From NCBI RefSeq assembly GCF_018294505.1, contig NC_057814.1, positions 292,694,604 to 292,758,603 of the forward strand: DNA of 64,000 nucleotides. Reading direction: 5' to 3'. Position numbers and translations under genes: made by a program. How positions within the stretch are numbered: position 1 is the stretch's first letter; every line of letters starts with the position of its first letter. A model generated the notes under the pieces. The model did not search any database, was not told the origin of the DNA, and saw only the letters and a program-made list of their open reading frames with translations. This document shows positions 10,852 through 22,212 of the stretch, in pieces. This stretch comes from Triticum aestivum (Eukaryota > Streptophyta > Magnoliopsida > Poales > Poaceae).

Positions 10852-13766
10852 ACTCCCCATGGGATAAGCATATGAAGCATATAAAATTTCAGATCTATGA
10901 TATTCAATTCATTCAACCATTTACTCATAGGATATAAGTGAAGCACGTGAGTAAATGACAAACTACTCCATAACGATGTAAGTGAAGGACAATGAGTAGT
11001 CAAATAATTAACTAGCCATGGGAGGACTCTCTCTCATTCAAGATTTCAAATCCAATGATTCTATTCAAGCAGCAAGTAAAATGAAAATACGCTCCAAGAA
11101 AAACACATATCATGTGACGAATAAAAATATAGCTCTTAGTAAGGTATACCGATGGTTTTGAAGACGAAAGAGGGGATGCCTTCCGGGGCATCCCCAAGCT
11201 TAGGCGCTTGTGTCTTCCGTGAATATTACCTTGGGGTGACTTGGGCATCCCCAAGCTTAGGATCTTTCCACTCCTTATTCTCCTTGTATCAATATCTCAC
11301 CCAAAACTTGAAAACTTCAATCACACAAAACTTAACGGAACTTCGTGAGATGGGTTAGTATGAGAAAGACAAATCATTCACTTTGGTACTGTCAAGACAA
11401 GATTCATAATTGTTCTCACACAATGCCTACTGTACCATATCATTTCTACAATTTATATTGAGCCATATAAGCCATAGAAACTAGAAAACAAGCAAACTAT
11501 GGATTGAAAACAGAATCTGTCAAAAACAGAACAATCTGTAATGATCTGAATAATAACCATACTTCTGTTACTCCAAAAATTCTAAAACATTAGGACAATG
11601 TAGACAATTTGTATATCAATCTTCTGTAGAAAATTCAGAATTTTTCAACACTCCAGTAATTTTAAAGAATTCTGTGACTGGGCGCAAAAGTTTCTGTTTT
11701 TTCACATAATCGAGTCAACTATCATCCACACTACCCCAAAGGCTTTACTTGGCACTTTATTGAAACAAAAGCTATAAAGCATGATTACTATAGTAGCTTA
11801 ATCATGTGTACACACAAAAACAGTGAGGATAAATATTGGGTTGTCTCCCAACAAACGCTTTTCTTTAATGCCTTTTCAGCTAAGCACATTGATTTCAATG
11901 ATGCTCACATAAAATATAAGAATTGAAACATAATGGGAGCATCATGAAGAATATGACTAGCACATTTAATTATAACACACTTCCTATGCATAGGGATTTT
12001 GTGAGCAAACAACTTATGGGAACAAGAATCACCTAGCATAGGAAGGCAAAACAAGCATAACTTCAAGATTTTCAACACATAGAGAGGAAACTTGATATTA
12101 TTGCAACTCCTTCAAGCATATATTCCTCCCTCATAATAATTTTCAGTGGCATCATGAATGAATTCAACAATATAGCTATCACACAAGCATTCTTTTCATA
12201 ATTCACAAGCATAGAAATTTTACCACTCTCCACATAAGCAAATTTATTCTCATGAATAGTAATGGGAGCAAACTCAACAAAATAGCTATCATGTGAGGCA
12301 TAGTCCAATTGAAAATTAAAATCAAGATGACAAATTTCATGGTTAACATTATTATTTATAGCATACATGTCATCACAATAATTATCATAGATAGCAACTT
12401 TGTTCTCATAATCAATTGGAACCTCTTCCAAAATAGTGGAATCATCATTAAATAAAGTCATGACCTCTCCAAATCCACTTTCATAAATATTATAAGATTC
12501 AACACCCTCCAAAATAGTGGGATCATTACCTCGAGTTGACACTCTTCCAAAGCCACTTTCAATGATAATTTTATTCATACTCTAAAAGATATAAGTAAAA
12601 TTCATATAGCATTCTACAAAGAATATGTATTTATCAATATCCAAGCTCAAAATATATAAGTGAAGCACACGAAGCATTCTATCAAGCCATACTCAAAAGA
12701 TTTAAGTGAAGCACATGAAGCATTCTATAAATCAATGAAGGACTATCTCATAATAGCATGGTGCATAAAGGAAAAGAAAGGAAAAATAAACTCAAAAGAC
12801 ACATATCATGTGAACAAAACAAATACCAAGGTATACCGATAATTGTTGAAGAAGAAAGATGGGATGCCAACCGGGGCATCCCCAAGCCTAGATGCTTTGA
12901 GTATCCTTGAAATATTTGTTTGGGGTGCCTTGGGCATCCCCAAGCTTGAATTCTTGCCCCTCCTTATTCTTCTCATATCGATAACTCCTCGTTCTTCGAA
13001 CACTTCATCCACACAAAACTCAAAGAACTTTGTGAGATCCGTTAGTATAATAAAGCAAATCACTACCTCTAGGTGCTGTTGTAAACTCATTTCAATTTCA
13101 TATTAGCATTATATCTACTGTATTCCAACTTCACCATGGTTTATAGCCCCCGATACAACCCATAGATTCATCAAAATAAGCGAACAACACATAGAAAACA
13201 GAATCTGTTAAAAACAGGACAGTCTGTAGCAATCTGGATCTTTCGTATAATTTTGTAACTTCAAAAATTCTAAAATAAATAGGACAATATAAACAATTTT
13301 CAGAGCAGTAATGTGTAAAAATTTCAAGATTTTATCATGCTCGAGTAAAAAATAAGAATTCAAACACTACAGCCAAAGCTTCTGTTTTCCTGCTGCACAC
13401 ACCAAACAAGCAATTTAAACATTCTAAAGCCAACCCTTTGCACATTATTTTATAATACAATGAATATATACAAGGGGACACTTATTTTTGAGAAACTTCC
13501 ATGAAAAATTCTACATTGTTTCCATGAGCATGAACACAAGTGTTCAAGGTCGACCCTCACTTCTCCAATGCATAACCTTCCAATCACTTCTCTTATTGAA
13601 AAAGTTTTTAAGCATAAGAGGCAAGTAAAATTTGTTTTTGGTATTTTCATTTGTAATTTTTTTGTTTGTTTCATCCAAAACTAAAGAAAAACAAAAGGGA
13701 AACAAAATCTACTTAGTGAAGAAAGCAAACAAGCATACACGAGAATATCAACCCCACGCTATTGCT
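10852..13766 (-). mobile_element. Element Y internal region, non-coding
   Basis: AT-rich internal DNA read from the PBS leftwards. Two similar blocks, about 10852-11700 and 12590-13290, share a GGGGATGCC hairpin, a second CATCCCCAAGC copy and an ACAGAATCTGT stretch, so part of the region is duplicated. The same block occurs in sense orientation in element Z (45190-45500). Only one decayed open frame (12072-12578) stands out. Confidence 0.65.
12072..12578 (-). pseudogene. Decayed open frame in element Y internal region
   Basis: This is a 168-residue open frame rich in Asn, Glu, Ile and Tyr, with an imperfect internal repeat (ESGFG twice, then TILEEV/TILEGV). I recall related frames in Athila-like Triticeae elements, but I recognise no enzyme or structural domain. 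Codon use follows the AT-rich surroundings. It has no catalytic motif and could be a remnant of a longer element protein or simply an open non-coding stretch. Confidence 0.35.
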
Positions 13767-13783
13767 CCCCGGCAACGGCGCCA
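13767..13783 (-). other. Primer-binding site of element Y (tRNA-Asp type)
   Basis: The minus strand reads TGGCGCCGTTGCCGGGG ten bases after the end of the 5' LTR. This is the classical plant gypsy PBS complementary to the 3' end of tRNA-Asp. It fixes the element's orientation and its 5' LTR boundary. Confidence 0.85.
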
Positions 13784-13793
13784 GAAAAGAGCT

Positions 13794-14449
13794 TGATAAT
13801 CCTCAAGTGCAAGGAATCATCGTAGCACTTTCCAAAGGTGGAAGTGATAAGTATGGAGTGTCGGACCCACAAGGAGCTAAAGGTAAGATCAATATTCTCT
13901 CAAGTCATATCTGCCTCTGATACGACTCTACGTACACCGAACGTTTGCTTCCAACTAGAAACGAGAAATAAAACTACGTTGTGGGAATGAAGAGGATAAC
14001 TTTGCATGATATCGGAGAAATAAAATATAAAAGTAGGTGTTGTTATCATAAAGCTATAATATATTACTATATATTATAAATAGCGAGTGTGGAATAATGA
14101 TGGGTCGGTGTGCGGAATTATCCTAGGCAATTGTTAACAAGATCGGTAATCATTATTGCAATTTCATATGAGGGAGAGGCATAAGCTAACATACTTTCTC
14201 TTCTTGGATCATATGCACTTATGATTGGAACTCTAGCAAGCATCCGCAACTACTAAGGATCATTAAGGTAAAACCCAACCATAGCATTAAAGTATCAAGT
14301 TCCCTTTATCCCATACGCAACAACCCCCTTACTCGGGTTTAAGCTTCTGTCACTCTAGCAACCCACTATAAGTGAATCAAGAATGTATTGCAACACCCTA
14401 CATCAGGAATCCCTCACGTGTGCACGGCACGGAAAGCACCATAGGACAG
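13794..14449 (-). mobile_element. Element Y 5' LTR, 3' portion
   Basis: This is the LTR end (minus strand CACTTGAGGATTATCA at 13794) and the adjoining 650 bases, nearly the same as 6245-6903. The LTR is broken at 14449 by element Z and continues at 47283. GACAG at 14445-14449 is the left target-site copy of Z. Confidence 0.85.
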
Positions 14450-14982
14450 TGATACGTCTCCAACGTATCTATAATTTTTGATTGTTCCATGCTATTATAT
14501 TATCAATCTTGGATATTTTATATGCATTTATATGCTATCTTATATGATTTTTGGGACTAACCTATTAACCTAGAGCCCAGTACCAGTGCTAGTTTATGTT
14601 TTTTCCTTGTTTTTGAGTTTTACAAAAAAGGAATATCAAACGGAGTCCAATTGACCTGAAACTTTATGATGATTGTTTTTGGACCAAAAGAAACCCACGG
14701 AGTACCAGAGATGCACCAGAAGAGTCCCGAGGCCACCACAAGGGTGGAGGGCGCCCCCACCCCCTATGGTGCGCCCTCCGACCTTGTGGGCCCCACGTGG
14801 ACTCCCCAAACTTGTTCTCGATGCTAACACCACTTATATATCCCCAAACTTCCAGAATAGAACCTAGATCGGGAGTTCCACCGCCGCAAGCCTCTGCAGC
14901 CACCAAAAACCAATCAGGACCCTGTTCCGGCACCCTGTCGGAGGGGGAAACCATCACCGGTGGCCATCTTCATCATCCCGGC
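14450..14982 (+). mobile_element. Element Z LTR, 5' portion
   Basis: U3 of the LTR. It resembles the start of the Y LTR and of the antisense LTR at 2123. A TATA-like stretch lies at 14833-14843. It ends at CCGGC (14978-14982), the target site of element V, and resumes at 45050. Confidence 0.8.
14833..14843 (+). promoter_or_regulatory. TATA-like box of element Z LTR
   Basis: CTTATATATCC lies about 385 bases into the LTR, the same relative position as the TATA boxes of the related LTRs in this window. Confidence 0.45.
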
Positions 14983-15297
14983 TGAAAGGATCGATATAGT
15001 TGACTAGAGGGGGTGAATAGGCAACTAACAATTTTTAGCTTTTCTTTACCAAATTAAACTTTGCATCAAAGTAGGTTGTCTAGATATGCAACTAGGTGAG
15101 CAACCTATATGATGCAACAACAATACGCACACAAGCAAGCAAGCGGTACAACACAATATAAGCTTGCACAAGTAAAGGTAAGAGATAACCAAAAGTGCAG
15201 CCGGTGGAGACGAGGATGTGTTACCGAAGTTCCTTCCCTTTGAGAGGAAGTACATCTCCGTTGGAGCGGTGTGGAGGCACAATGCTCCCCAAGAAGC
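14983..15297 (-). mobile_element. Element V 3' LTR, distal portion
   Basis: The minus strand ends with GATCCTTTCA at 14983. The LTR is interrupted at 15297 by element D, whose target site GAAGC is 15293-15297. Confidence 0.85.
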
Positions 15298-16183
15298 TGT
15301 CGGATTTTAGGTTCCGGCAAAACCCTTGAGGTTCGAACACTGGGGTGCGCACGAAGATCTCTCCCCCTCTAGCTCGCTCGCATCAAGATCTCACGGCCTA
15401 GCTCGACGAACCCAAAGAACAAAGGGACACAAGATTTATACTGGTTCAGGCCACCGTTGTGGTGTAATACCCTACTCTAGTGTTGTGTGGTGGATTGCCT
15501 CTTGGGCTGAGGATGAACAATACAAGGGAAGAACAGCCTCCTGAGGAGAGGTGCTCTTGTGCTCGTTGAGCTTGCGTGGTGGTTGGTCAACTAGGTGATC
15601 GATCTCCTCCTACGATGGTGGCTAGTCCTATTTATAGAGGCCCTGGTCCTCTTCCCAAATATTGAGAGGGAAGGGATTCCACAACGGCCAGTTTGAAGGG
15701 GGACAGCTAGTACAAGCTATCCTGACTAAAGGTGGTCTTCGCTTGCCAAAGGCTCTGGTGGTGACGCCGTCTTGGGCTCCACGGTGACCTCCGTCTTGCC
15801 GTCCTTCTGGTCTTGGTCTCATTGAACCGATATGGAAACCTTTGCATGATGCCTCGGGACTCCTCACCTGCGCTTGCCCCATTAGCACCAAAGGGGAAAC
15901 GAGGACACTACGCACGCTGGCGCCCGCCTGGCCTTGGTTGCCATGGCTTACGTCACGGGAACCTCGCGAGGTTCCCCTTGCCTTGATCTCTCCACCCCTC
16001 GCGAGCCAGCCTGGTGAGGCTGCCCCTGAGGAGGTCTTGCATCGTCCGCCTCGCGAGGCTTGGCCCCTCGCGAGGGTCTTGAGGGTTTGCTGATGAAGAT
16101 GGGCCGTATGGGGCCGCTAGTGGAGCCACGCCGTGGGCCGCAGTCAGGCAAGTCTGGGGACCCCCGTTCCCAGAACGCCAACA
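15298..16183 (-). mobile_element. Element D 3' LTR
   Basis: On the minus strand it starts TGTTGGCGTTCTGG at 16183 and ends AAAATCCGACA at 15298. It matches 40054-40937. The terminal TG...CA and the GAAGC target site set the boundary. Confidence 0.9.
15628..15637 (-). promoter_or_regulatory. TATA box of element D 3' LTR
   Basis: The minus strand reads CTATAAATAG, with an equivalent box in the other LTR at 40385-40394. It would drive transcription out of the element to the left. Confidence 0.6.
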
Positions 16184-16475
16184 GTAGCCCCGGGGCCCAA
16201 GGCGCGCTCGGACTTGGCTTCGAGGAGAAGCCAAAGGGCAAGTGCGGAGCACCACGGCCCCCAACAGCCTGCGGCCTTGGTCGACGCGTGGCGATTGATT
16301 GGACGTGGGCGTCTCCGCTTCCCCACGCCGCCTCGGCAACCGCCCGATTGACAAAAGACTGGCGCGGGTAACGTTTGCCTTCATTGCTTCCTTTCGCCTT
16401 GCTCCATATCCCCTTTCTCATTCCTTTCTTCCAAATCCCCAGATCTGTTTCAATCCCCTTCCGAGCCTCCGACCA
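16184..16475 (+). other. Polypurine tract of D and 5' flank of the antisense gene
   Basis: The first bases, read on the minus strand as GGCCCCGGGGCTAC next to the 3' LTR, fit a polypurine tract. On the plus strand the last 110 bases are pyrimidine-rich like a plant 5' untranslated leader and end at ACCAATGGCG. I see no clear TATA box. Confidence 0.4.
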
Positions 16476-19213
16476 ATGGCGCCCTGGAAGGCCAAGGCTG
16501 TTGCGCCGCTTGCTTGGTACGAGCCGGCCCTGGACGTGCCTAATGTCTCGGAGAAGAACCTCGCCGCCATGCGCCTGCTGACGGCGGGGGAGAGCAACGA
16601 GAAGGTGAAAACCGAGCTCTGGCCCGGCTCTGCCGAGCCGGAGGCGCAGGGGAGCACTTTCTACCCCTTCTTTGTGAGCAGTGTAGTCGCGGGCCTAGTG
16701 CCCCCCTTCTCCGACTTCTTCTATGTCGTCCTCCGCCATTACAGGTTGAAGGCCCTTCATCTCCATCCCAACTCCGTTCTTCCCTTGTCGATCTTCGCCT
16801 TCTACTGTGAGGCGTATGTCGGAGTAATGCCATCCGTGGCTCTGCTTCGTCACTTCTTCTTCCTCCGCATCAACGGCGATCACACCTCTGGGTGCGCCAA
16901 ATTTTTCACAGCCGGCAAGGCCAACGCAATCTCGAAGGCCGGGAAGAAGGCCGATGGCTTCAGGAGCAAGTGGGTTATGATGGACGCCAAGTGTGTCCAT
17001 TCACGGTTGGGGCTACCGACAGAGATGCCCCAGTCGGACGAGGGGTGGTCTCGCGCAAAGCTCACTGATGACCGGGCGCAGTTGGTGCTGGACAAGATGA
17101 CCGCCGACTTGAAGCCGGGCAACACGAAGTCGGCGAAGCTGACGGGGGCCATGCTCCTGAGGGAGTTCCTGATGCTGCGCGTGGCTCCGCTCCAAGCGCG
17201 CTCGTGCCCCTTGTCGATGCTTGAGGGCACGGAGGACAAGCTTCGCTTGAGCCCGGCGGCCTTACCTGAAGAAGAGCTGGCCGTGGCCCTCTGCCTCCTG
17301 GTCGGAGATGATCAGGAGTACCCGTCGAGCCCCTTCGTTCCGTTGTTCCTTCGCGAGGATGGGGCGCAGGTCGCGGCCGCCATGCCCACCTTTGACGGTC
17401 GCGGGCTGGTGCCGCCGGCGCCCCCTGGGGTCCTGGTGGCGACGACGCCGGTGGACGTGTCTTCTGGTGATTCCCGCGGGGAGGGGGAAGAGTAAGAAGA
17501 CGAGGAGCGGGACTCGGAAGCGACCCCCAAGGGGATGGGGGAGACCTCCCCCCTGTGCAAGGCCGACATCCTCCGCACCTTGCCTGACGATGACGACGAA
17601 GCCGATGCCCGTCCGGAGAGGGAGGAGCCGCCCGTGGCTGGGGGCTCCTCGAGGCCCAAGGACAGCCCCCAGAGGAGGTCTCTGGCCGAGGTTCCGACGA
17701 GGGGCAGGTCGGCGCTGATCTCCCGAGTTGATGCTTCCGCTCCGACACCGCCTGGAGCTGCTTCCGGCCCATCTGCTGCCCCTTCTTCGGCTTCTGGAGC
17801 CCGCGCCCCAGGCTGCGAGCCTCTCAGGCTTCAAGCTTAGCAAGCGGAGGGACTACACCGCGGTGGACCAGTAAGCGTTCTTGCCCCGCCTTTTTCTTGC
17901 TTATGGTGCTGATCCTTGACGCCGCTCCGTTGTGCAATTAGGCCGACGCCCGCGGCGAAGAAGAGGAAGGAGGAAGCGGTGGTGCTGCTCGGGACCACTC
18001 TGCCTGCCGCGGCTGCGCCTCCCTCCATGGAGAAGGGCAGTATCGGTGCTCACGCTTCTCCGGCTCGATCGTCCTCGCGAGGCCTGGGGGAGCAGCTTCG
18101 GGAGGAGTCAGCCCCCATGGCCCCGCTGGCTCCGGAGGCGCCGGTGCCCAGCTCGGCTGCTGGGGTCCCCGAAGCTCAGGAGCCCCCAGTCTCCTAGGCT
18201 ATGGTGATGGTGTTGCCTCCTCCTCCTGCACCGCTGGTTCCAGATCCTTCTGCCTCCCCTGACGTCTTGGAGCGCGCTCTTTCTGAGATGACCCGGCTGC
18301 GAGAAGATCTTCAGGGCGCCGACCCCCTCCTAGTAACTGGGCGCTTGGAGCTGGTCTCCGGCTGGCTTCATTCGGACATGTCCATCCGGGCAGCGCTGAG
18401 CCAGGCCACGGCGACCTCCGAGAAGGACAAGTTGGCGGCCGCCCAAGCCGCGGCTGCTCGCGAGGTGGCACTGAAGGATGTCGAGGCCGCCCATGATCGC
18501 TGCCGGCCGCTTGAGGCCGAACTGAAGATTCTGCGCAGCGAGCGTGCGAAAGAAGCTCGTGGCTGCAAGGCGGAGGAGGAGAAGATGAAGGCCTGGGAGG
18601 ACGCCGTCAAGGACCACGACGCCGAGCTGGAGCAGTTGGCGAAGGCGTAGGTCGCGGAGCGCGGCCGGCTGGAGAAGCTGGAGCAGGAGGTGGAAGCGGG
18701 GAAGGCCGAACTTGATGCCAAGGCGAAGGTCCTGGCCGAGGACCGCGCGGCCTTCAAGCTTCTCGAGGAGAGGTCCCGCGTGGCACTGCGGGCACTCTAC
18801 GAGAAGGGCTTGGAGAAGCCACTGACCACCAACGAGGACGGCCCCGCCCAGCTGCTTCCCTATCTGGTCGAGGCGCTGGAGGAAGTACTGAGCGCATCGG
18901 CCCCATGGCAGAGGCAGAAGCCCGCATTCTTTCCTCAGCCGCGTTGACGCGCATCTTTAGTCACCTCCATCTTCGTGATCCCGCCGCCAACCTCGACGAG
19001 CTGCTGGAACCTGTGGATGACGAGCGCTGCACAGCTGCTGCCGAGGCCGTGAAGGACCAGGTGGAAGCTTTGCTGAAGAAGTTCCGCGCCTTCGACCCTG
19101 CGCCCCCAACTAGTGGTGCTGCTGAGCCTGCAACTCCAGCAGGCGGCACAGGTGAGGGAAACGCTGCTGTGGAAGAAGCATCCTTTGCAGGTGACGGCGG
19201 CGTCCAAGGATGA
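16476..19213 (+). pseudogene. Antisense gene of element D: gypsy-type transposon domain plus coiled coil, one intron
   Basis: This gene lies opposite to gag-pol, about 890 residues long after removal of one intron (17871-17941). The start at 16476 is chosen for its ACCAATGGCG context and the leader-like sequence before it. Residues about 62-135 match the family described as 'putative gypsy type transposon' (Pfam PF04195), with FFYVVLRHYRL, LHLHPNSV and FYCEAYVGVMPSVALLRHFF. A Pro/Ser/acidic middle, a basic AAKKRKEE stretch (possible nuclear signal) and a long Ala/Glu/Lys coiled coil follow. The role of this family is unknown. Stops at 17493-17495, 18195-18197 and 18648-18650, and frameshifts near 17800 and 18897, make this copy non-functional. 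The intron-containing copy in X has the same length and plan. Confidence 0.8.
17871..17941 (+). other. Intron of the antisense gene in element D (71 bp)
   Basis: GTAAGCGTTC opens it and GCAATTAG closes it. The upstream codon is split CA|G, and joining it restores Q followed by PTPAAKKRKEE in the downstream open frame. The sequence between contains a pyrimidine-rich tract. The frame-perfect join is the main evidence. Confidence 0.75.
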
Positions 19214-19366
19214 CGAGGTGACCTGCTGGCGGCTCCTTTCCTGTTTAACTCCTGCAACATGCAACATGCCTCGTGGAGGCGTTTAAACTTGCGTTTGGTA
19301 TTGGGAGAACAGTATGTCTTGTAACATTTGCTTGAGATTTTGCGATTTCCTTCCCGTTTGCTCTAC
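19214..19366 (+). other. 3' flank of the antisense gene in D
   Basis: Non-coding sequence after the stop codon, T-rich near 19310-19340. No clear polyadenylation signal is visible. Confidence 0.35.
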
Positions 19367-19690
19367 GTTCTATGTCGGCAAGGCCCGCCCCCGCGCATAC
19401 CTCAGCTGCCGTTGGGTCGTCCGGATCACCAGGACGAGACCAAGGAGTGAGGGGCTACGTGGCAAGTTAGGCTCCTGAGTCGCGATGCTCAGGAGTCCCC
19501 CTTGACGCGCAACAGCTTACGGAAAGGAGATGCAGGAATAGGCCGAGTGTTCTACGTCGGCAGGGCCCGACCCCACGCATACCTCGACCGCCGTTGGGTC
19601 GTCCGGACCACCAGGACGAGGCCAAGGAGTGAGGGTCTACATGGTCAGTTAGGCTCCTGAGTCGCGATGCTCAGGAGTCCCCCTTGACGC
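19367..19690. repeat. Tandem duplication with 182-bp period in element D
   Basis: 19367-19508 and 19549-19690 are similar copies. Both contain GCCGTTGGGTCGTCCGG, CCAAGGAGTGAGG and the inverted pair GACTCCTGAGC / GCTCAGGAGTC (as CTCCTGAGTCGCGATGCTCAGGAG). They lie between the antisense gene and pol, the same place as the larger arrays in X. Confidence 0.75.
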
Positions 19691-20657
19691 TCAAACGACC
19701 TTCGTACCTTTTCCCTCGCCGAGGCTCGGCTCGGGAGGGGTGCTCTACGACCAGGTCTGGGGGACCTAGCAGGGCGGCGTATGCTTGGGCGTGACCCGAG
19801 CGCAGCCCCCGTGCCCAGCCTCCTCGCGCGCCTCTCCCGAGGGGAGGTGTTGCGATGAGGCCAGACACTGAGCTCAAGGGCTCCCTGAGGTTGATACGGC
19901 CAGGGGCCGCCCTCAGTTGTTTATCACCAGCGCGGAGCATAGCGCTTCCGCACTTGCATGGGCATAACGCTCCTCGGTAGTGTCAACTGCCAGCGCGGAG
20001 CATGGTGCTCCACTGGTGCGTGGGAGGGGACTCCCTACTGTGGAGAGCCCCCGGGGCGTGTACAGCCCCACCCTGACACGTGGCTTGCACGGCAAGGCTA
20101 GATGACGTGCGTCTGGGCACCCGTGAGCCAGCGCGCGACTCACGAGGCCCTACCTCAAGGCGGGTTGCGCCTGGTCTTGGTTCTTGATGGCTGTGGTGTT
20201 CCTGCGAGATGGTTAGACAACCTGCGCTGAACGAATCTCCTGAGGTTATCACATGAGAAGGCCAAGCACCAACGACCCCAGGAGGTGACATGAACGGGAC
20301 CGGCCCGCCAGACAGAGCTCGGCCGTTGGATTTATCGATGCTGCAGGGACGGGCCCGAGCACAGACGACGTGCCTAGCCTTCTTATGCGAAGGATCCTGA
20401 AGAACGATCGGCGCGCGGCTCCCGTGGTGGGTGATAATCAAGCAGGTGATAATCATGGATAGATTATGCATGGAAAGCGAATTAGCTTAGGTAAATGCAG
20501 GAACGATACACGCCACTGGGTTGGACCCAAGCGGCTTGGGGAGGATGCAACCCGAGGGGCGCCCCCCAGCAGAGTAAGCCAGAGATGCAAAAGGATACAA
20601 ACCGCAGGGACAGACCCACGCGGCCTAGGAATGATGCAGCTCGAGGGGCGCTCCCAG
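19691..20657. other. Non-coding part of element D between repeats and RT remnant
   Basis: GC-rich sequence where the missing RNase H and integrase of pol would be expected on the minus strand. I see no recognisable motif, only chance open frames. It probably is the scar of a large internal deletion plus 3' untranslated sequence. Confidence 0.45.
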
Positions 20658-20742
20658 CTAAATAAACTTGGAAAATGTCACCTGGTTTCGTTGTCGAAGG
20701 GGTGTTGGGGTAGCTGAAGACGCGTGGCGATGGGGTTGCTCC

Positions 20743-21222
20743 TCACGAGCCACCGGGACCCTGAGCCTCGGGAGGCCCTGGGGGTCCAGGCGGTTCCCTA
20801 AAGACCGTCTCCATCTCCTCCAGGATTGTGTGATGCCCGGCCTCCTGAGCCGCCAGGACGCTCCGCAGGTTACGCTGATATGCGGCCACCATGCTCGGCA
20901 GGCCGAATGGCATGCAAACATAGCTGTGAGGTGGGCCCTCGCAACGTCCCACGCGCAAAGGCCGGAAGAGCTCCTGGGATGCGGCCCTGTTGAGCCCTGG
21001 GATGTCGATGCAGACGTGCAGCCCGCCATCCTCGCCTGGATGGGGAGCTGCGCCAGGTGGGCGGCGGTCGCCGCGCATGGCTCTTGCTGCTTGAAGCTCC
21101 TGGGTAGTCTGGGTGATGAACTCTTGAGCACCAGGCGCTCCTCGCTTGGTGCCCTCCTGAGGGAAACGTGTCGCAAAGCACACCTCCATGTGGTGCCCAA
21201 GCGCCTCCCTCGTGATGTTGGC
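20743..21222 (-). pseudogene. Reverse transcriptase remnant of element D
   Basis: Shrunken gypsy RT. CIDIPGLNRAASQELF corresponds to the block normally written VDF.DLNRACPKD, and VCMPFGLPSMVAAYQRNL to the MPFGLKNAGATYQR block. The polymerase core between and after them, including the YxDD active site, is missing. The flanking open frame is GC-rich and partly out of frame. RNase H and integrase do not follow. It cannot be functional. Confidence 0.65.
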
Positions 21223-21288
21223 TAGGTCTGAGGCCCTCTAGAAGAGAGCCCCCGAGCCCTGCCCGAGGAGGGTACTGGGCATGCCTTC

Positions 21289-22212
21289 CTATGCGTGGGA
21301 GGGAGGCTCCCCACCTGTGGGCGCAGGTCTTGAGGTGGTGCTGCTTGCGACGCTGCTCTCCTGAGGCCCTGCACGGAGCAGCTGCTTCTTCTTCTTGGGG
21401 ATGGCCTCAGGAGGGTGCGAGATTCCTTCGTTGTCGGGGTCTTCGATTGCTGCGGCTTGGAAGGCGCGCTCAAGGGAGCACACTGCATCCTTCTCCTCAC
21501 AGGCGACTGTGATGACACCCCCGGTCCCTCGCATCTTGAGGACGTTGTAGCCGTGATGGGTCACCGCCATGAACTTGGCCAATGCTGGGTACCCGAGGAT
21601 GGCATTGTACGGCAGACGAATGTGGGCAACGTCGAAGTCGATGAGCTCAGTGTGGTAATTGTTGCGCCCGCCGAAGGTGAGAGCGAGGCGGACCTGCCCG
21701 GTTGGGGTGGTGGAACCATCGCTCACTCCTGAGAAGGGCTTGGTCGGTTGCAGCTGATCATAGGGTACTTGAAGGCGATCGAATGTGTCGATGGACAGGA
21801 CGTTTAGCCCCGCACTGCCATCGATAAGGGTCTTGGTGACTTGGACGTTGTTGATGACAGGCGAGCAGAGCAATGGGAGAACACCGACGGCTGCGGCGCA
21901 CTTGAGCTGGTCTGCCGAGCTGAACGTGATGGCGTACTTGGACCACCTGAGCAGGCATGTGGCCTCGAGCTTGGGAAGAGCCGCGTTCACCTCGCGTGCA
22001 AACGGCTTGAAGATGCGCTGAGACGCTGGGGCCTGAGCTCCGCCCAAGATGCAAGCGATAGCGTGCGGTTCCTGGAAGCCCCCAGCTCCTTCCTCCTGAT
22101 GGTGGTCATCGTTCCTTCTGGGTGGTGGCGGCAGCGGAGGAAGACTAGCATTGCCCTGAGGGCGGTCCTCGCGAGGCTGGTCCCTCCAGGCTTCCTCACG
22201 AGGCTGATCCTG
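21289..22212 (-). pseudogene. Protease domain of element D
   Basis: Retropepsin-like aspartic protease that would cut the gag-pol polyprotein. The catalytic motif is LIDGSAGLN (usual form LIDGGSxLN), with ILGYPALAKFMAVTHHGYNVLKM following as in Tat elements. It is in the same frame as gag upstream and separated from it by one TAG at 22213-22215, so it was probably translated as a fusion. After GEPPSHA the frame stops and RT is only a remnant. The duplicated Gly replaced by Ser-Ala after the catalytic Asp may reduce activity. Confidence 0.8.
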
